A stretch of DNA of 64,000 nucleotides, taken from contig NZ_QUZK01000004.1 in NCBI RefSeq assembly GCF_003410055.1, forward strand, positions 1-64,000. The letters are read 5' to 3'. A program made the translations under genes and the position numbers. Positions within the stretch are counted from its first letter, which is position 1, and every line of letters starts with the position of its first letter. A model generated the notes under the pieces. The model saw only the letters and a program-made list of their open reading frames with translations. It made no database searches and was not told the DNA's origin. Shown one piece after another: positions 45,017 to 54,741 of this stretch. Source of the stretch: Wenzhouxiangella sediminis. GTDB taxonomy: Bacteria > Pseudomonadota > Gammaproteobacteria > Xanthomonadales > Wenzhouxiangellaceae.

Positions 45017-45598
45017 CTATTTCTGCGTCCAGCCGCCGTCGGCTTGCTGGTAATACCAGCCCGAACGGGCATTGGCGATCCACTGCCGGGCGAAGGTCTC
45101 GCGGATGTCGTCTTCCCACTCGGGGTGGCCGTTGGCGATCGCGATCTCGCGATAGACCGCATTGCGGTCGGCGTTCTCCTCGTTGACCACGCGCTCTAGA
45201 TTGCGCCGCTCGGCCAGGCTGACCGCCGAACGGTCGCGAATCTCGACCAGGCCGTCGCGGGCGAAGCCGATGGCCCCGGCGTCGAACCAGGCGGCCAGGT
45301 GCTCGCGCTGACGCTGCGCCATGCGCTCCTTGATCGCCTGAATCTGCGGGGTGTTGATGTCGATGTCCGGGCTCTGGGCATGCGCCGTTCCCACCGGGGA
45401 CAGCGCATGCCACCAGGAGCTGCGCGCCGCCTGCGGCTCGCCGGAGGGCGCGGCAGGCACATCCTCGCCCAGCACGTCCCTGATGAACCGGTCGGCGGCG
45501 CGCTCGGCGGCCGCTTCCGGGAAATAGACGTTGATCGTCACGCAGGCGGCCAGCATCATCACGCTGGCGACGGCGGTCATGGAAATGAATCGGTGCAT
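45017..45598 (-). CDS. YdbL/DUF1318-family lipoprotein
   Basis: This 193-residue protein has a lipoprotein signal with lipobox LAAC (Cys19) followed by VTINVYFPEAAAERAAD, a hallmark of the YdbL family. The C-terminal DUF1318 part includes IREQMAQRQREH-like helices and AIANGHPEWEDDIRETFARQ. YdbL relatives often accompany a YdbH/YnbE outer-membrane system; no such neighbours are present here, so this copy may act elsewhere. Confidence 0.85.
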   Translation of the reverse strand: MHRFISMTAVASVMMLAACVTINVYFPEAAAERAADRFIRDVLGEDVPAAPSGEPQAARSSWWHALSPVGTAHAQSPDIDINTPQIQAIKERMAQRQREHLAAWFDAGAIGFARDGLVEIRDRSAVSLAERRNLERVVNEENADRNAVYREIAIANGHPEWEDDIRETFARQWIANARSGWYYQQADGGWTQK

Positions 45599-45687
45599 GG
45601 TGCCTTCTCCTGGCTGGAATCTCGACGCTGGCAGATTGTCACGCCAAGCCTGAATTCGATCTGAATAGTGTAAGGGATCGCGCGCTT

Positions 45688-47055
45688 TCAGATCGCGTCC
45701 AGGGCCTGCGCGAGCGTTCGGCAGCCCCGGGCCGTGATACGGGCCTTCACGCCCTTGAGGTTGGCGTCGGGCACCAGCGCCTGGTCAAAGCCCTGGCCTG
45801 CCGCCTCTCGCAGACGCTCCTCCCCGTTGTAGACCGGCCTGAGCTCGCCGGCCAGGCCGACCTCCCCGAACGCCACCAGCCCCTTGGGCAGGGGCTTCTC
45901 GCGCAGCGAGGATTTCAGCGCCAGCGCGATGGCCAGGTCGCTGGCGGTCTCGGAGATCCGCATGCCGCCGGCCACGTTGACGAACACGTCCTGGTCGCCG
46001 ACGACGATGCCGGCGTGGCGGTTCATCACCGCCAGCAGCATGGCCAGCCGGTTGGGATCGACGCCCACGGCCACACGGCGGGGATTGGACAGGTTCGACG
46101 GCGCCACCAGAGCCTGGACTTCGACCATCATCGGACGCGTGCCTTCGCGCGTGACCAGCACGCAGCTGCCCGCTGCAGGCTCTTCCTGGCCGGAGAGAAA
46201 GATCGCCGAAGGGTTGGCCACGGCCTTGAGCCCCTTGTCGGTCATGGCGAACACGCCCAGTTCGTTGGCCGCGCCGAAGCGATTCTTCACGGCGCGGACC
46301 AGTCGATAGCGGCTGCCGGAATCCGACTCGAAGTAGAGCACGGCATCGACCATGTGCTCGAGCACGCGCGGGCCCGCCAGGGCGCCCTCCTTGGTGACGT
46401 GGCCGACCAGGACCACGGCGCAACCGGTCTGCTTGGCGAACTGCACCAGCCGGGCCGCGCATTCGCGCACCTGGGCCACCGCGCCCGGCGCGGACTGCAG
46501 CGCTTCGGTCCAGAGCGTCTGGATGGAGTCGACCACCATGAAGGCCGGCCGGCGCTCGGCCGCCGTGGCCAGGATGACTTCCAGGCTGGTTTCGGTCAGG
46601 CAGTCCAGGCGCCCGGGATCCAGCCCCAGCCGGCGTGCCCGCATGGCGACCTGCGCCGCGGACTCCTCGCCCGTCACGTACAGGCTGCCGTGACCGGCCG
46701 CCAGGGCGTCCTGGGCCTGCAGCAACAGCGTGGACTTGCCGATGCCGGGGTCACCGCCAAGCAGCACCACCGAGCCCGGCACCAGGCCGCCGCCGAGCAC
46801 GCGGTCGAGCTCGCTCAGCCCCGAGGGCAGTCGGTCGGAAGCCGCCTCGGCGCGCACTTCGGCCAGGTTGCTGACCGTCGCCGATGCCGTCCCGGACCAG
46901 TTGCCGCGCCCCTTGGGTCCCTTGCCGGCCGCCGCCGATTCGGCGACGCCTTCTTCCATGGAATTCCACGCCTGGCAGTCCGGGCACTGTCCGGACCACT
47001 TGGGAAAGCTCGCGCCGCATTCGCGGCAGGTGTAGGTCGTTTTCGCCTTGGCCAT
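45688..47055 (-). CDS. radA: DNA repair protein RadA
   Basis: This 455-residue protein has an N-terminal C4 zinc finger (CREC, CPDC), RecA-like ATPase core with Walker A GGDPGIGKSTLL, the RadA-specific KNRFG motif, and a C-terminal Lon-like domain (about residues 290-455). It drives branch migration in recombination. It diverges from pspF with repeat element C between them. Confidence 0.96.
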   Translation of the reverse strand: MAKAKTTYTCRECGASFPKWSGQCPDCQAWNSMEEGVAESAAAGKGPKGRGNWSGTASATVSNLAEVRAEAASDRLPSGLSELDRVLGGGLVPGSVVLLGGDPGIGKSTLLLQAQDALAAGHGSLYVTGEESAAQVAMRARRLGLDPGRLDCLTETSLEVILATAAERRPAFMVVDSIQTLWTEALQSAPGAVAQVRECAARLVQFAKQTGCAVVLVGHVTKEGALAGPRVLEHMVDAVLYFESDSGSRYRLVRAVKNRFGAANELGVFAMTDKGLKAVANPSAIFLSGQEEPAAGSCVLVTREGTRPMMVEVQALVAPSNLSNPRRVAVGVDPNRLAMLLAVMNRHAGIVVGDQDVFVNVAGGMRISETASDLAIALALKSSLREKPLPKGLVAFGEVGLAGELRPVYNGEERLREAAGQGFDQALVPDANLKGVKARITARGCRTLAQALDAI

Positions 47056-47399
47056 TGGGGGATTGTACGGCGTAGCGTCCGCGTGGGAGGTTTCAGTATT
47101 CAGGTTTCAGGTTTCAGGCGGCAACCGAATTCATTGCGGGGCGGCTTTGCCGCGACACTCCCTTGCCCGACTTGAGGGCCGGCTCTTCTTCTAGCACAAA
47201 GCAATCGCGGCAAAGCCGCCCACCACACCGTAGCAGCTGTGGACTGCCCCCGAACCCCGAACTCTGAAACCTGAAACCTGAAACCTGAAACCTGAAACCT
47301 GAAACCTGAAACCCATAACCTGAAACCTTCGCCCCCCCCAAACGCCGATTGCTGCCGGTAAGATACGCTCAGGGCACAGCATCCAATTCAAGCCAGACC
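47056..47399. other. 344-base gap between radA and pspF
   Basis: This gap holds the large repeat element at 47089-47332 and little else. The 67 bases before pspF include TAAGAT (47360-47365), a possible -10 box, without a clear -35 box. Confidence 0.6.
47089..47332. repeat. REP doublet with GTTTCAG / CTGAAAC arms, copy C
   Basis: The left arm has GTTTCAG units (47089-47117) then GCGGCAACCG. Two inverted copies of GCGGCTTTGCCGCG (47141-47154) and CGCGGCAAAGCCGC (47206-47219) follow, each able to fold into a hairpin. The right arm has seven perfect CTGAAAC units (47264-47312) and one more partial group. It is the most complete of the three copies. Confidence 0.88.
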
Positions 47400-48419
47400 A
47401 TGAACCGCGTCGAGCAACCCATCATCGGTGAGTCACAGGCCTTCCTGGGCGTGCTCGAGGAAGTCTCGCGCGCGGCCGAGCTCAATCGGCCGGTGCTGAT
47501 CGTGGGCGAGCGCGGCACGGGCAAGGAGGTGGTCGCCGAGCGCCTCCACTTTCTCTCGCCGCGATGGGATCAGCCGCTGGTCAAGGTCAACTGCGCAGCC
47601 ATCAGCGAATCGCTTCTCGAGTCCGAGCTCTTCGGCCACGAGGCCGGCGCCTTCACCGATGCCGCCAGGCAGCGCGCCGGTCGCTTCGAGCGTGCCGACG
47701 GCGGCACGCTTTTTCTCGACGAACTCGCCAGCACCTCGCTTGCCGTGCAGGAGAAGATCCTGCGCGTGATCGAGTACGGCCAGTTCGAACGACTGGGGTC
47801 CACGAGAACTCTGGAGATCGATGTGCGGCTGGTCGGTGCCAGCAACGTCGACCTGCCCGATCTGGCCGCCCAAGGCCGGTTCCGCGCGGACCTGCTCGAT
47901 CGCCTGGCCTTCGACGTCATCACGCTGCCCCCCTTGCGCGAACGACGCGAGGACATCCTGCCGCTGGCCGAGCATTTCGCGATGCGCATGACCCGGGAAC
48001 TCGGACGCGAGCTTTTCGCCGGATTCGCCCCGGCCGTCGTGGATGCCATGCTGGCCCACCCCTGGCCCGGCAACGTGCGCGAACTCAAGAACGTCGTCGA
48101 GCGGGCGGTCTATCGACTTCCCGAGGCGGACACCCCAGTCGACACGATCGAATTCGACCCCTTCGCTTCGCCCTGGCGCCCCGTGCGTCCTTCGAGCGAT
48201 GCAGAGGGAATGCCGGATCCCACCGTCGAGCCGATCGATCTGCGCGCCTGGCTCGATGCGCAGGAAAAGCGCCTCACCGAGGCCGCGCTGGCGGCCGCCG
48301 GGGGACATCAGGGCAAGGCGGCCGAAAGACTGGGGCTGAGCTACGACCAGTTGCGCGGCATCCTGCGCAAGCACGGTATCGGAGCAAAGGGCGTGCGGAC
48401 GTCGCCTCATTCCGGCTGA
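47400..48419 (+). CDS. pspF: Sigma-54 activator PspF
   Basis: This 339-residue enhancer-binding protein without a receiver or sensor domain has Walker A GERGTGKE, Walker B GGTLFLDELAS, arginine-finger region and FRADLLDRLAFDVITLPPLRERREDI, all close to PspF. A Fis-type helix-turn-helix is at the C-terminus (KAAERLGLSYDQLRGILRKHGI). The sigma-54 contact loop reads GAFTDA, not the usual GAFTGA. No pspA/B/C genes are adjacent. It overlaps the next gene tail-to-tail by 13 bases. Confidence 0.88.
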   Translation: MNRVEQPIIGESQAFLGVLEEVSRAAELNRPVLIVGERGTGKEVVAERLHFLSPRWDQPLVKVNCAAISESLLESELFGHEAGAFTDAARQRAGRFERADGGTLFLDELASTSLAVQEKILRVIEYGQFERLGSTRTLEIDVRLVGASNVDLPDLAAQGRFRADLLDRLAFDVITLPPLRERREDILPLAEHFAMRMTRELGRELFAGFAPAVVDAMLAHPWPGNVRELKNVVERAVYRLPEADTPVDTIEFDPFASPWRPVRPSSDAEGMPDPTVEPIDLRAWLDAQEKRLTEAALAAAGGHQGKAAERLGLSYDQLRGILRKHGIGAKGVRTSPHSG

Positions 48420-49591
48420 TCGGCGACCTCGATCCGATTCCGCCCTCCCCGCTTGGCGGCATAGAGGGCATCGTCGGCGCGCTTGAACAGCTCGTTGAGG
48501 GCCTGCATGCCGGGCGTGGACACGGCCGCGCCGATACTGACGCTCAGGGTCAGGTCCCCGGCACTGGTCTGGACTGGAGTCGAATCAACCGCCTCGCGAA
48601 GCTTTTCGGCCAGGCGGCCGGCTTGTTCCGACCCGGTGTCCGGCAACAGCACCCCGAATTCCTCGCCGCCTGTTCGGCCGATCAGATCGTCGTCCCGCAA
48701 CACGCCCCGACAGATCCGGGCGAAGGCCACCAGGGCTTCGTCCCCGGCCGGATGACCGTATTGATCGTTGACAGCCTTGAACTGGTCAAGGTCCATGATC
48801 ATCAGCGCGAGCCCATTGCTGCCGCGGCTCGCTTCTTCGAACATCGCCCGCCCGCGCTCCAGAAACGCGCGACGCGAGCTCAGCCCCGTAAGCGAGTCGG
48901 TACTCACCAGGTGGCGAAGCTCCTCGTCGGCACGCATGCTGCGGATGGCACCGCCGATCGTGCCGGCGGCGATCCGCAGCGCATTGATTTCCGCCTGCTC
49001 CCAGTGCCTGCGGCTCGAGCAGTCGTCGAAACCGATCAGACCCCAGAACTCGCCGTCGAGGAAGACAGGAACGATCAGGATAGACAATACCTCCTGGGGC
49101 TCAAGCAACTCGCGCTCCAGCGGCGGCATCTCCTCGACCAGCCCGACGACCGGTTCGCGGGCCAGGAATCGGTCGCGCCAGTTGGGGATCAATCGATCGT
49201 AGGACATACCCTGCATGCCGGGTTCGTCGATCAGCGCGCGAATGCCGGGCCGACACCATTCGTAGCGCTGGCTGGCGAGGAGTTCGCCGGTCTCCGGATC
49301 GCGATGGTTCTCAAACACGTACACCCGGTCAGCGCCCACCGCCTCACCGAGCACCTGCAGGGCCTTTGGCATGACCTGGTCGTTGCCCTCGGCACCGAAC
49401 AGGATGCGCGCCGCGTGCGCCAGGGCGCTCAGAATGGCGTCTCGGGAATGCCGCTCGCGTTCCTCGCGCTGCCAGCGTTCGGAGCGATCAGAAGCCCGCG
49501 GCAATGCCCCTGGAATCGACCGCCCCACAAACAAGCCGATCGCCAGCCCGGCGACCACTCCGATACCGATTTGAGCAAGCCATTGGGTCAT
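48407..49591 (-). CDS. GAF-GGDEF diguanylate cyclase
   Basis: This 394-residue protein has one N-terminal membrane helix (about residues 5-25), a GAF-type sensor domain (about 55-215; ADRVYVFENHRD, GEFWGLIGFDDC) and a GGDEF domain with intact GGEEF. The inhibitory I-site RDDD is placed exactly five residues before GGEEF. It is expected to make c-di-GMP and to be product-inhibited. ATG at 49591 chosen (MTQWLAQIG). Confidence 0.9.
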   Translation of the reverse strand: MTQWLAQIGIGVVAGLAIGLFVGRSIPGALPRASDRSERWQREERERHSRDAILSALAHAARILFGAEGNDQVMPKALQVLGEAVGADRVYVFENHRDPETGELLASQRYEWCRPGIRALIDEPGMQGMSYDRLIPNWRDRFLAREPVVGLVEEMPPLERELLEPQEVLSILIVPVFLDGEFWGLIGFDDCSSRRHWEQAEINALRIAAGTIGGAIRSMRADEELRHLVSTDSLTGLSSRRAFLERGRAMFEEASRGSNGLALMIMDLDQFKAVNDQYGHPAGDEALVAFARICRGVLRDDDLIGRTGGEEFGVLLPDTGSEQAGRLAEKLREAVDSTPVQTSAGDLTLSVSIGAAVSTPGMQALNELFKRADDALYAAKRGGRNRIEVADQPE

Positions 49592-49662
49592 GGGCTTAAA
49601 CCCCGAATTCCGAATGCCGGGGACTGATGTGCAAGAATGATGCCCAATCCGCTGGAGCACCT

Positions 49663-50445
49663 ATGGGCCGGAAAACCTGCCACGATACCGAGAGCATACC
49701 CGAGGAACTTCTGGCCTGCCTGTCCGATGCCTCGAAGGTGGTGGTTCTGACCGGCGCGGGCGTCTCCGCCGAATCCGGCATCCCCACCTTCCGCGAGGCG
49801 CACACCGGTCTGTGGGCCCGCTACGACCCGATGGAGTTGGCCTCGCCCGCGGCATTCGATCGCGATCCCGCCACGGTCTGGGCCTGGTACCAGTGGCGGC
49901 GCGAACTCATCGCCCGCGCGCGACCGAACCCGGGGCACCATGCCCTGGCCCAACTGCAGCACCGGGTTGCAGAGCTCGTCACCATCACGCAGAACGTCGA
50001 CGGCTTTCACGCCCTGGCGGGGTCGGACGACGTACTCGAACTTCACGGCAACATCCAGCGCAATGTGTGTTCGCGCACCGGCCGCCCCATCGATGCGGCG
50101 TGGCTGGAACGTCATTCCGAGCACCAGCCGCCACCGTCGCCCCATCATCAGCAAGGCCTGGCTCGCCCCGACGTCGTCTGGTTCGGCGAGGCGCTCGACG
50201 CCGGAGTGATCGAAAAGGCGTTCTCGGCAGCCGAATCTTGCGACGTCGTGATCACGGCGGGCACCAGCGGCGCGGTGCAACCGGCTGCGAGCATCCCCGT
50301 CGCCGCCGTGCGGGCCGGCGCCGTGATGATCGACGTCAATCCCGAACCCAACGAACTCAGCCGCTTAGCCCGCTGGCACCTCGCCGGGCCCTCGGCCACC
50401 TGGTTGCCGGCGCTCGTGAAGGCGCTGGGCGGACGGCCAGCCTGA
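49663..50445 (+). CDS. Sirtuin (NAD-dependent protein deacylase) lacking zinc cysteines
   Basis: This 260-residue SIR2-family protein has [27 protein letters not shown] and RPDVVWFGE. The Tyr-x-x-Arg pair WYQWRR fits class III deacylases that remove succinyl or malonyl groups. In the zinc-ribbon position only one cysteine is seen ([10 protein letters not shown]) and the second pair is replaced by PPPSPHHQQ, so the structural zinc is probably absent. ATG at 49663 is preceded by GGAG. Confidence 0.86.
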   Translation: MGRKTCHDTESIPEELLACLSDASKVVVLTGAGVSAESGIPTFREAHTGLWARYDPMELASPAAFDRDPATVWAWYQWRRELIARARPNPGHHALAQLQHRVAELVTITQNVDGFHALAGSDDVLELHGNIQRNVCSRTGRPIDAAWLERHSEHQPPPSPHHQQGLARPDVVWFGEALDAGVIEKAFSAAESCDVVITAGTSGAVQPAASIPVAAVRAGAVMIDVNPEPNELSRLARWHLAGPSATWLPALVKALGGRPA

Positions 50446-50503
50446 GCGGAGCATCGCTTCGGTCGACTATAATGGCGGACTTCACTTCAAGCGGAGTCTC
50501 CAC

Positions 50504-51550
50504 ATGACGAGCACCATGCGCGCGCTGGTCAAGCCCGAAGCCGCTCCCGGCCTGGAGTTGCGCGAGGTACCCGTGCCGACGCCGGGGCCGAACGAGGTCC
50601 TGATCGAACTCGAGAAGACCTCCATTTGCGGCACCGATCTCCACATCTACCAGTGGGACGAGTGGTCCCAGCGAACGATCCGCCCGCCGCTGGTTCTCGG
50701 TCATGAGTTCGTCGGCCGCATCAAGGAGCTCGGCTCGAGCGTTCAGGGCTACGAGCAAGGCCAGCGGGTTTCGGCCGAAGGGCATGTGGTCTGCGGGGTA
50801 TGCCGCAACTGCCGCGCGGGCAAGCCGCATCTGTGCCCCAACACCGAGGGCATCGGCGTCAATCGCGACGGCGGCTTCGCCGAGTATGTCGTAGTGCCCG
50901 CCACCAACCTGTGGCCGATCCCGGACGAGATTCCCTCGGAGCTGGCGGCGTTCTTCGACCCCTTCGGCAATGCCGCACACTGCGCACTGCAGTTCGACCT
51001 CGTGGGCGAGGACGTGCTCATCACCGGCGCCGGGCCGATCGGCATCATCGCTGCCGGCATCGCCAAGCACGTCGGTGCGCGGCATATCGTCATCAGCGAC
51101 GTCAACGACTACCGCCTGCAGCTCGCCCGCGACATGGGCGCCACGCGAACCGTAAACGTCAAGGACGAAAGCCTGCTGGACGTGCGCAAGGAGTTGGGCA
51201 TCGACGGCTTCGACGTGGGCATGGAGATGTCGGGCAACCCGCATGCCTTCGGCGACCTGCTCAAGCTGATGTACAACGGCGGCAAGGTCGCTCTGCTCGG
51301 CCTGCTGCCCAAGGACGCCGGCGTCGATTGGGATCAGGTGATCTTCAAGGGTCTCGAGGTCCACGGCATCTATGGCCGGCGCATGTACGAGACCTGGTAC
51401 AAGATCACCCAGATGGTGCTCACCGGCTTTCCGCTGCACAAGGTACTCACCCACCAGATCGCCATCGACGACTTCGAGACCGGCTTCGAGTTGATGGCCT
51501 CGGGCCAGTGCGGCAAGATCGTCTGCGACTGGACCGGCAAGATCGAATAA
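50504..51550 (+). CDS. tdh: L-threonine 3-dehydrogenase
   Basis: This 348-residue zinc-dependent medium-chain dehydrogenase has [23 protein letters not shown], the structural zinc cluster [15 protein letters not shown] and NAD motif [15 protein letters not shown]. It oxidises threonine to 2-amino-3-ketobutyrate, the substrate of Kbl. A TATAAT (50468-50473) lies about 30 bases upstream. It is separated from kbl by a 230-base gap with a repeat element, unlike the usual tight operon. Confidence 0.96.
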   Translation: MTSTMRALVKPEAAPGLELREVPVPTPGPNEVLIELEKTSICGTDLHIYQWDEWSQRTIRPPLVLGHEFVGRIKELGSSVQGYEQGQRVSAEGHVVCGVCRNCRAGKPHLCPNTEGIGVNRDGGFAEYVVVPATNLWPIPDEIPSELAAFFDPFGNAAHCALQFDLVGEDVLITGAGPIGIIAAGIAKHVGARHIVISDVNDYRLQLARDMGATRTVNVKDESLLDVRKELGIDGFDVGMEMSGNPHAFGDLLKLMYNGGKVALLGLLPKDAGVDWDQVIFKGLEVHGIYGRRMYETWYKITQMVLTGFPLHKVLTHQIAIDDFETGFELMASGQCGKIVCDWTGKIE

Positions 51551-51782
51551 GTGCGGAGATAGTTCAAGAAGAAAATTAGTCCACAGATGAACACAGATGC
51601 ACACAGATAAAACCCAAAAGAAAAAGGAAAATGGAAATAAGGGAAAAGGATGGTTCATTGTGTGATTGACCAAGCGCCAAGCAATACTCCATCGCCAGCC
51701 AGACTCTCGGTCCGTTTTTGTTTTTCATCTGTGTTTATCTGTGTTCATCTGTGGACACAAAGGTTTTAAAAGGAATCAGGCA
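51551..51782. other. Gap between tdh and kbl, mostly repeat element
   Basis: These 232 bases separate two genes that normally adjoin. Apart from the element at 51579-51756 there is only the kbl ribosome-binding site (AAAAGGAAT, about 51769-51777). The interior (51605-51650) is unusually A-rich for this genome. Confidence 0.6.
51579..51756. repeat. Inverted-repeat element with ACACAGATGA-type arms
   Basis: Left arm 51579-51609: GTCCACAGATGA, ACACAGATGC, ACACAGATAA, period 10. Right arm 51726-51756: the inverted units CATCTGTGTT, TATCTGTGTT, CATCTGTGGAC. Between them lies about 115 bases of A-rich then mixed sequence. It sits inside the tdh-kbl pair. Confidence 0.85.
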
Positions 51783-52976
51783 ATGAGCGACCAAGCGACT
51801 CTTCAAAGACTTCGCGACGAGCTGGCCAAAATCAAGGCCGATGGGCTTTACAAGCGCGAGCGGCAGATCACCACGCCGCAGCGCGTGGAGATCGAGACGC
51901 TCGAGGGCGGCAAGGTGCTGAACTTCTGCGCCAACAACTACCTGGGCCTGGCCGACCACCCCGACATCATCGCCGCGGCCAAGGCTGCGCTGGACGATCA
52001 CGGTTTCGGCCTGGCATCGGTGCGCTTCATCTGCGGCACGCAGGACCTGCACAAGCAGCTCGAGAAGACCATCGCCGAGTACTTCGGAAAGGATGACGCG
52101 ATCCTCTACGCGGCCTGCTTCGACGCCAACGGCGGCCTGTTCGAACCCTTGCTGGGGCCGGAAGACGCGATCATCTCCGACCAGCTCAATCACGCCTCGA
52201 TCATCGACGGCATCCGCCTGTGCAAGGCCGAGCGCCATCGCTACCCCAACTCGGACATGGACGCGCTCGAGGACATCCTGAAGAAGACCCAGGACAAGCG
52301 CACGCGCATGATCGCCACCGACGGGGTGTTCTCGATGGACGGCTTCGTCGCCAAGCTCGACGAGATCACCGCCCTCGCTGAAAAATACGACGCCCTGGTG
52401 ATGGTCGACGACTGCCACGCCACCGGCTTCTTCGGACCGACCGGCCGGGGTTCGGCCGAGCATCACGGCGTGATGGACAAGGTCGACATCTTCACTTCCA
52501 CCCTCGGCAAGGCCCTCGGCGGCGGCATGGGCGGCTTCACCGTGGCCAGCCAGCCGGTCATCGACATGCTGCGCCAGCGCTCGCGCCCCTACCTGTTTTC
52601 GAACTCCCTGGCACCGCACCTGGTGGCGGCGAGCCTGCGAGTTTTCGAGATGCTGCACGAGTCGAGCGAATTGCGCGACCGCGTGGCGGAAAACACGCGC
52701 TTCTTCCGCCAGGCCATGACCGAGGCCGGCTTCGAGCTGCTCCCGGGCGAGCACCCGATCGTTCCGGTCATGCTGCACGACGCGCCGCTGGCCCAGAAGA
52801 TGGCCGACGAGCTCCTGGAAGAAGGCATCTACGTGATCGGCTTCTTCTACCCCGTCGTGCCGAAAGGCCAGGCCCGTATCCGCACGCAGATCTCGGCCGC
52901 ACACACCCGCGAACATCTCGAGCAGGCCGTCGACGCTTTCACGCGCGTGGGCAAGCGCCTGGGCTTGATCGACTGA
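51783..52976 (+). CDS. kbl: Glycine C-acetyltransferase (2-amino-3-ketobutyrate CoA ligase)
   Basis: This 397-residue PLP enzyme of the alpha-oxoamine synthase family has [35 protein letters not shown] and the PLP lysine in [14 protein letters not shown]. It splits 2-amino-3-ketobutyrate to glycine and acetyl-CoA, the second step after Tdh. The ATG at 51783 has AAAAGGAA upstream; the in-frame extension over the repeat element is not coding. Confidence 0.97.
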   Translation: MSDQATLQRLRDELAKIKADGLYKRERQITTPQRVEIETLEGGKVLNFCANNYLGLADHPDIIAAAKAALDDHGFGLASVRFICGTQDLHKQLEKTIAEYFGKDDAILYAACFDANGGLFEPLLGPEDAIISDQLNHASIIDGIRLCKAERHRYPNSDMDALEDILKKTQDKRTRMIATDGVFSMDGFVAKLDEITALAEKYDALVMVDDCHATGFFGPTGRGSAEHHGVMDKVDIFTSTLGKALGGGMGGFTVASQPVIDMLRQRSRPYLFSNSLAPHLVAASLRVFEMLHESSELRDRVAENTRFFRQAMTEAGFELLPGEHPIVPVMLHDAPLAQKMADELLEEGIYVIGFFYPVVPKGQARIRTQISAAHTREHLEQAVDAFTRVGKRLGLID

Positions 52977-52977
52977 T

Positions 52978-53460
52978 GTGATCTCGCTCGGCAGCGCAGA
53001 ATGGACCATCGTGCTGACCACCGCGCTGGTGGTCATGCTCGCGGTGGTGCTGCACTTCGAGGTCATTTTCGGACTCAATCGCTGGGGCGCCGGTCGGCGG
53101 ATTGCCAGCCGGGGGCGCAATCATCACCATCGCCCCACGCTGCTGCTGGTCATGTTCGCCCTGCTACTCGCCCACGTGGCCGAAATCTGGTTGTTCGGCC
53201 TGGCCTACAGCGTCCTGCTCTCAGACCCGTCCTATGGCGGGATTGAAGGTTACGAATCGCTCGATTTTCTCGACTGCGTATATTTCTCGGCCACCACCTA
53301 CACCACGGTGGGCTGGGGAGACCTTTTTGCAACCGGGCCGATTCGCTTTCTGGCCGGCACCGAGGCGCTGGTGGGCTTCATGCTGATCACCTGGTCGGCG
53401 TCCTTCGTCTACCTGATTATGGCGCGGACCTGGGGCCAGGAGGACAAGAGCGGGCTCTAA
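52978..53460 (+). CDS. Two-helix K+ channel-like protein
   Basis: This 160-residue protein has membrane helices near residues 10-30, 53-75 and 130-150. A pore loop TTYTTVGWGDL (about 108-118) matches the selectivity filter TVGYGD with Trp in place of Tyr. It has no cytoplasmic RCK domain. It starts at GTG one base after the kbl stop, so it is probably co-transcribed with kbl. Ion choice is inferred from the filter only. Confidence 0.8.
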   Translation: MISLGSAEWTIVLTTALVVMLAVVLHFEVIFGLNRWGAGRRIASRGRNHHHRPTLLLVMFALLLAHVAEIWLFGLAYSVLLSDPSYGGIEGYESLDFLDCVYFSATTYTTVGWGDLFATGPIRFLAGTEALVGFMLITWSASFVYLIMARTWGQEDKSGL

Positions 53461-53477
53461 GGCTGCACAACAAAGCC

Positions 53478-54278
53478 TCAGCGCTTGCGTTGCATGGCCT
53501 TGCGTACGCCGCGCACCAGCATCCGGTGGTAGAGATTCGGGAAGAAGCGTTTGAGACGCCATAGCCAGCGCGTGTTGCCGTGCGTGAGCAGCAGGAAGCG
53601 CGGCTTCTCCACCGCCCCGAAGACGATTTCCGACACGTCTTCGGCGCTCACCCCGGAGTTGTCCATCCAGCGCTCCACGCGCTTGTGGTAGCTGTTGTCG
53701 GGTGCCCGCATGGTCTCGGTCAGGCGCGTCCTGACAAAGGCCGGGCAAAGCGCGGAGACGTGGACGCCTGCATCGGCCAGTTCAATCCTGAGCATTTCCG
53801 ACATCGCGATCACCCCGGCCTTTGCCGTGCCGTAGGCGTTGATTTGCGGCGCGCCGGCCAGGCCGGCGAAGGACGCAACATTGATGATGTGGCCGCTGCC
53901 ACGCTCGCGCATCGACGGCGCGAAGGCCTTGCAGCCGGCCACCACGCCCATCAAGTCGATATCCATGACCCAGCGCCAGTCTTCCAGGGAGGTCTCCTCG
54001 AGTGAGCCGCCGACGGCCACGCCGGCGTTGTTCACCAAGACATCGGGCGCGCCGTGCTCTTCCCGGACCCGTTCCCAGTCCGCCCAGCGGGTGACGTCCA
54101 TTTCGACTGCACAGGCCCGATCCCCCAGTTCTCCGGAAAGTGACTGCGCCCCCTTTTCGTCGCGGTCGGCAATCAACACGCGCCATCCCGAGCGGTAAAA
54201 GCGTCGGGCCATGGCAGCCCCCAGGCCGGAGGCCGCCCCGGTGATCAGCACGGTTCGGTGTTCGTTCGAGTCGTTCAT
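53478..54278 (-). CDS. Short-chain dehydrogenase/reductase
   Basis: This 266-residue classical SDR has TGAASGLGAAMA (nucleotide loop), NNAG, Ser in NVASFAG and the catalytic YGTAK. The C-terminal tail (residues 215-266) is basic and hydrophobic (RWLWRLKRFFPNLYHRMLVRGVRKAM), suggesting a membrane-surface or lipid substrate. The substrate is unknown. Confidence 0.88.
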   Translation of the reverse strand: MNDSNEHRTVLITGAASGLGAAMARRFYRSGWRVLIADRDEKGAQSLSGELGDRACAVEMDVTRWADWERVREEHGAPDVLVNNAGVAVGGSLEETSLEDWRWVMDIDLMGVVAGCKAFAPSMRERGSGHIINVASFAGLAGAPQINAYGTAKAGVIAMSEMLRIELADAGVHVSALCPAFVRTRLTETMRAPDNSYHKRVERWMDNSGVSAEDVSEIVFGAVEKPRFLLLTHGNTRWLWRLKRFFPNLYHRMLVRGVRKAMQRKR

Positions 54279-54323
54279 CGCAACGGTCTCCCTTCATGCA
54301 AGCGGCGCTTCCACGCCACACTG

Positions 54324-54662
54324 TCATTGTCTTCGTTCGGCCTCGCTGGCACAGGCCAGGCAGCGTGTGGTGGCGGGATCGGCGCGCAGGCGGGCGTCGG
54401 CGATCATTTCCCCGCACTCCTGACACTCTCCGAATTCGCCGCGTTCGAGCCGGGCCAGCGCGACCTTGAGGCGGCTTACCTGAACCGCGCGCCTCCGCTC
54501 GGCATCCTTGGCCATCGCCTGCCCCTGCAACGCATCCATACGGCTGAGTCGCCCCTGGCGCGTCTGGTCGAGCTCGACCGTTGCCGTGGCCGCCCGGCTG
54601 GCTTCGGCCAGATCCTCGAGCTCGGCAATGCGTTCACGGATGAGGTGTTCAAAATCGCTCAT
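54324..54662 (-). CDS. DksA/TraR-type zinc-finger protein
   Basis: This 112-residue protein has an N-terminal coiled coil (residues 1-65) and a C-terminal C4 zinc finger (CQEC and CLAC). It lacks a clear acidic pair at the coiled-coil tip like that of DksA, so a role in RNA polymerase control is plausible but not certain. It lies 45 bases from the SDR gene on the same strand. Confidence 0.85.
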   Translation of the reverse strand: MSDFEHLIRERIAELEDLAEASRAATATVELDQTRQGRLSRMDALQGQAMAKDAERRRAVQVSRLKVALARLERGEFGECQECGEMIADARLRADPATTRCLACASEAERRQ

Positions 54663-54741
54663 GACCCGATTGTAAGGGGTTGTGACCCTTCGAGGCTTCA
54701 TTCGGTTACCCTCATCCCAACCCAGCAGGAGCCCGTCACCC

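Noticed and set aside
51666-51782. 39-codon N-terminal extension of Kbl
   Set aside because: It reads through the repeat element, and a good ribosome-binding site and the conserved start are at 51783.
52978-54662. Toxin-antitoxin or defence island around the ion channel, SDR and DksA-like genes
   Set aside because: Each gene is an ordinary chromosomal type, with no toxin, nuclease or helicase motifs and no mobile-element signs.
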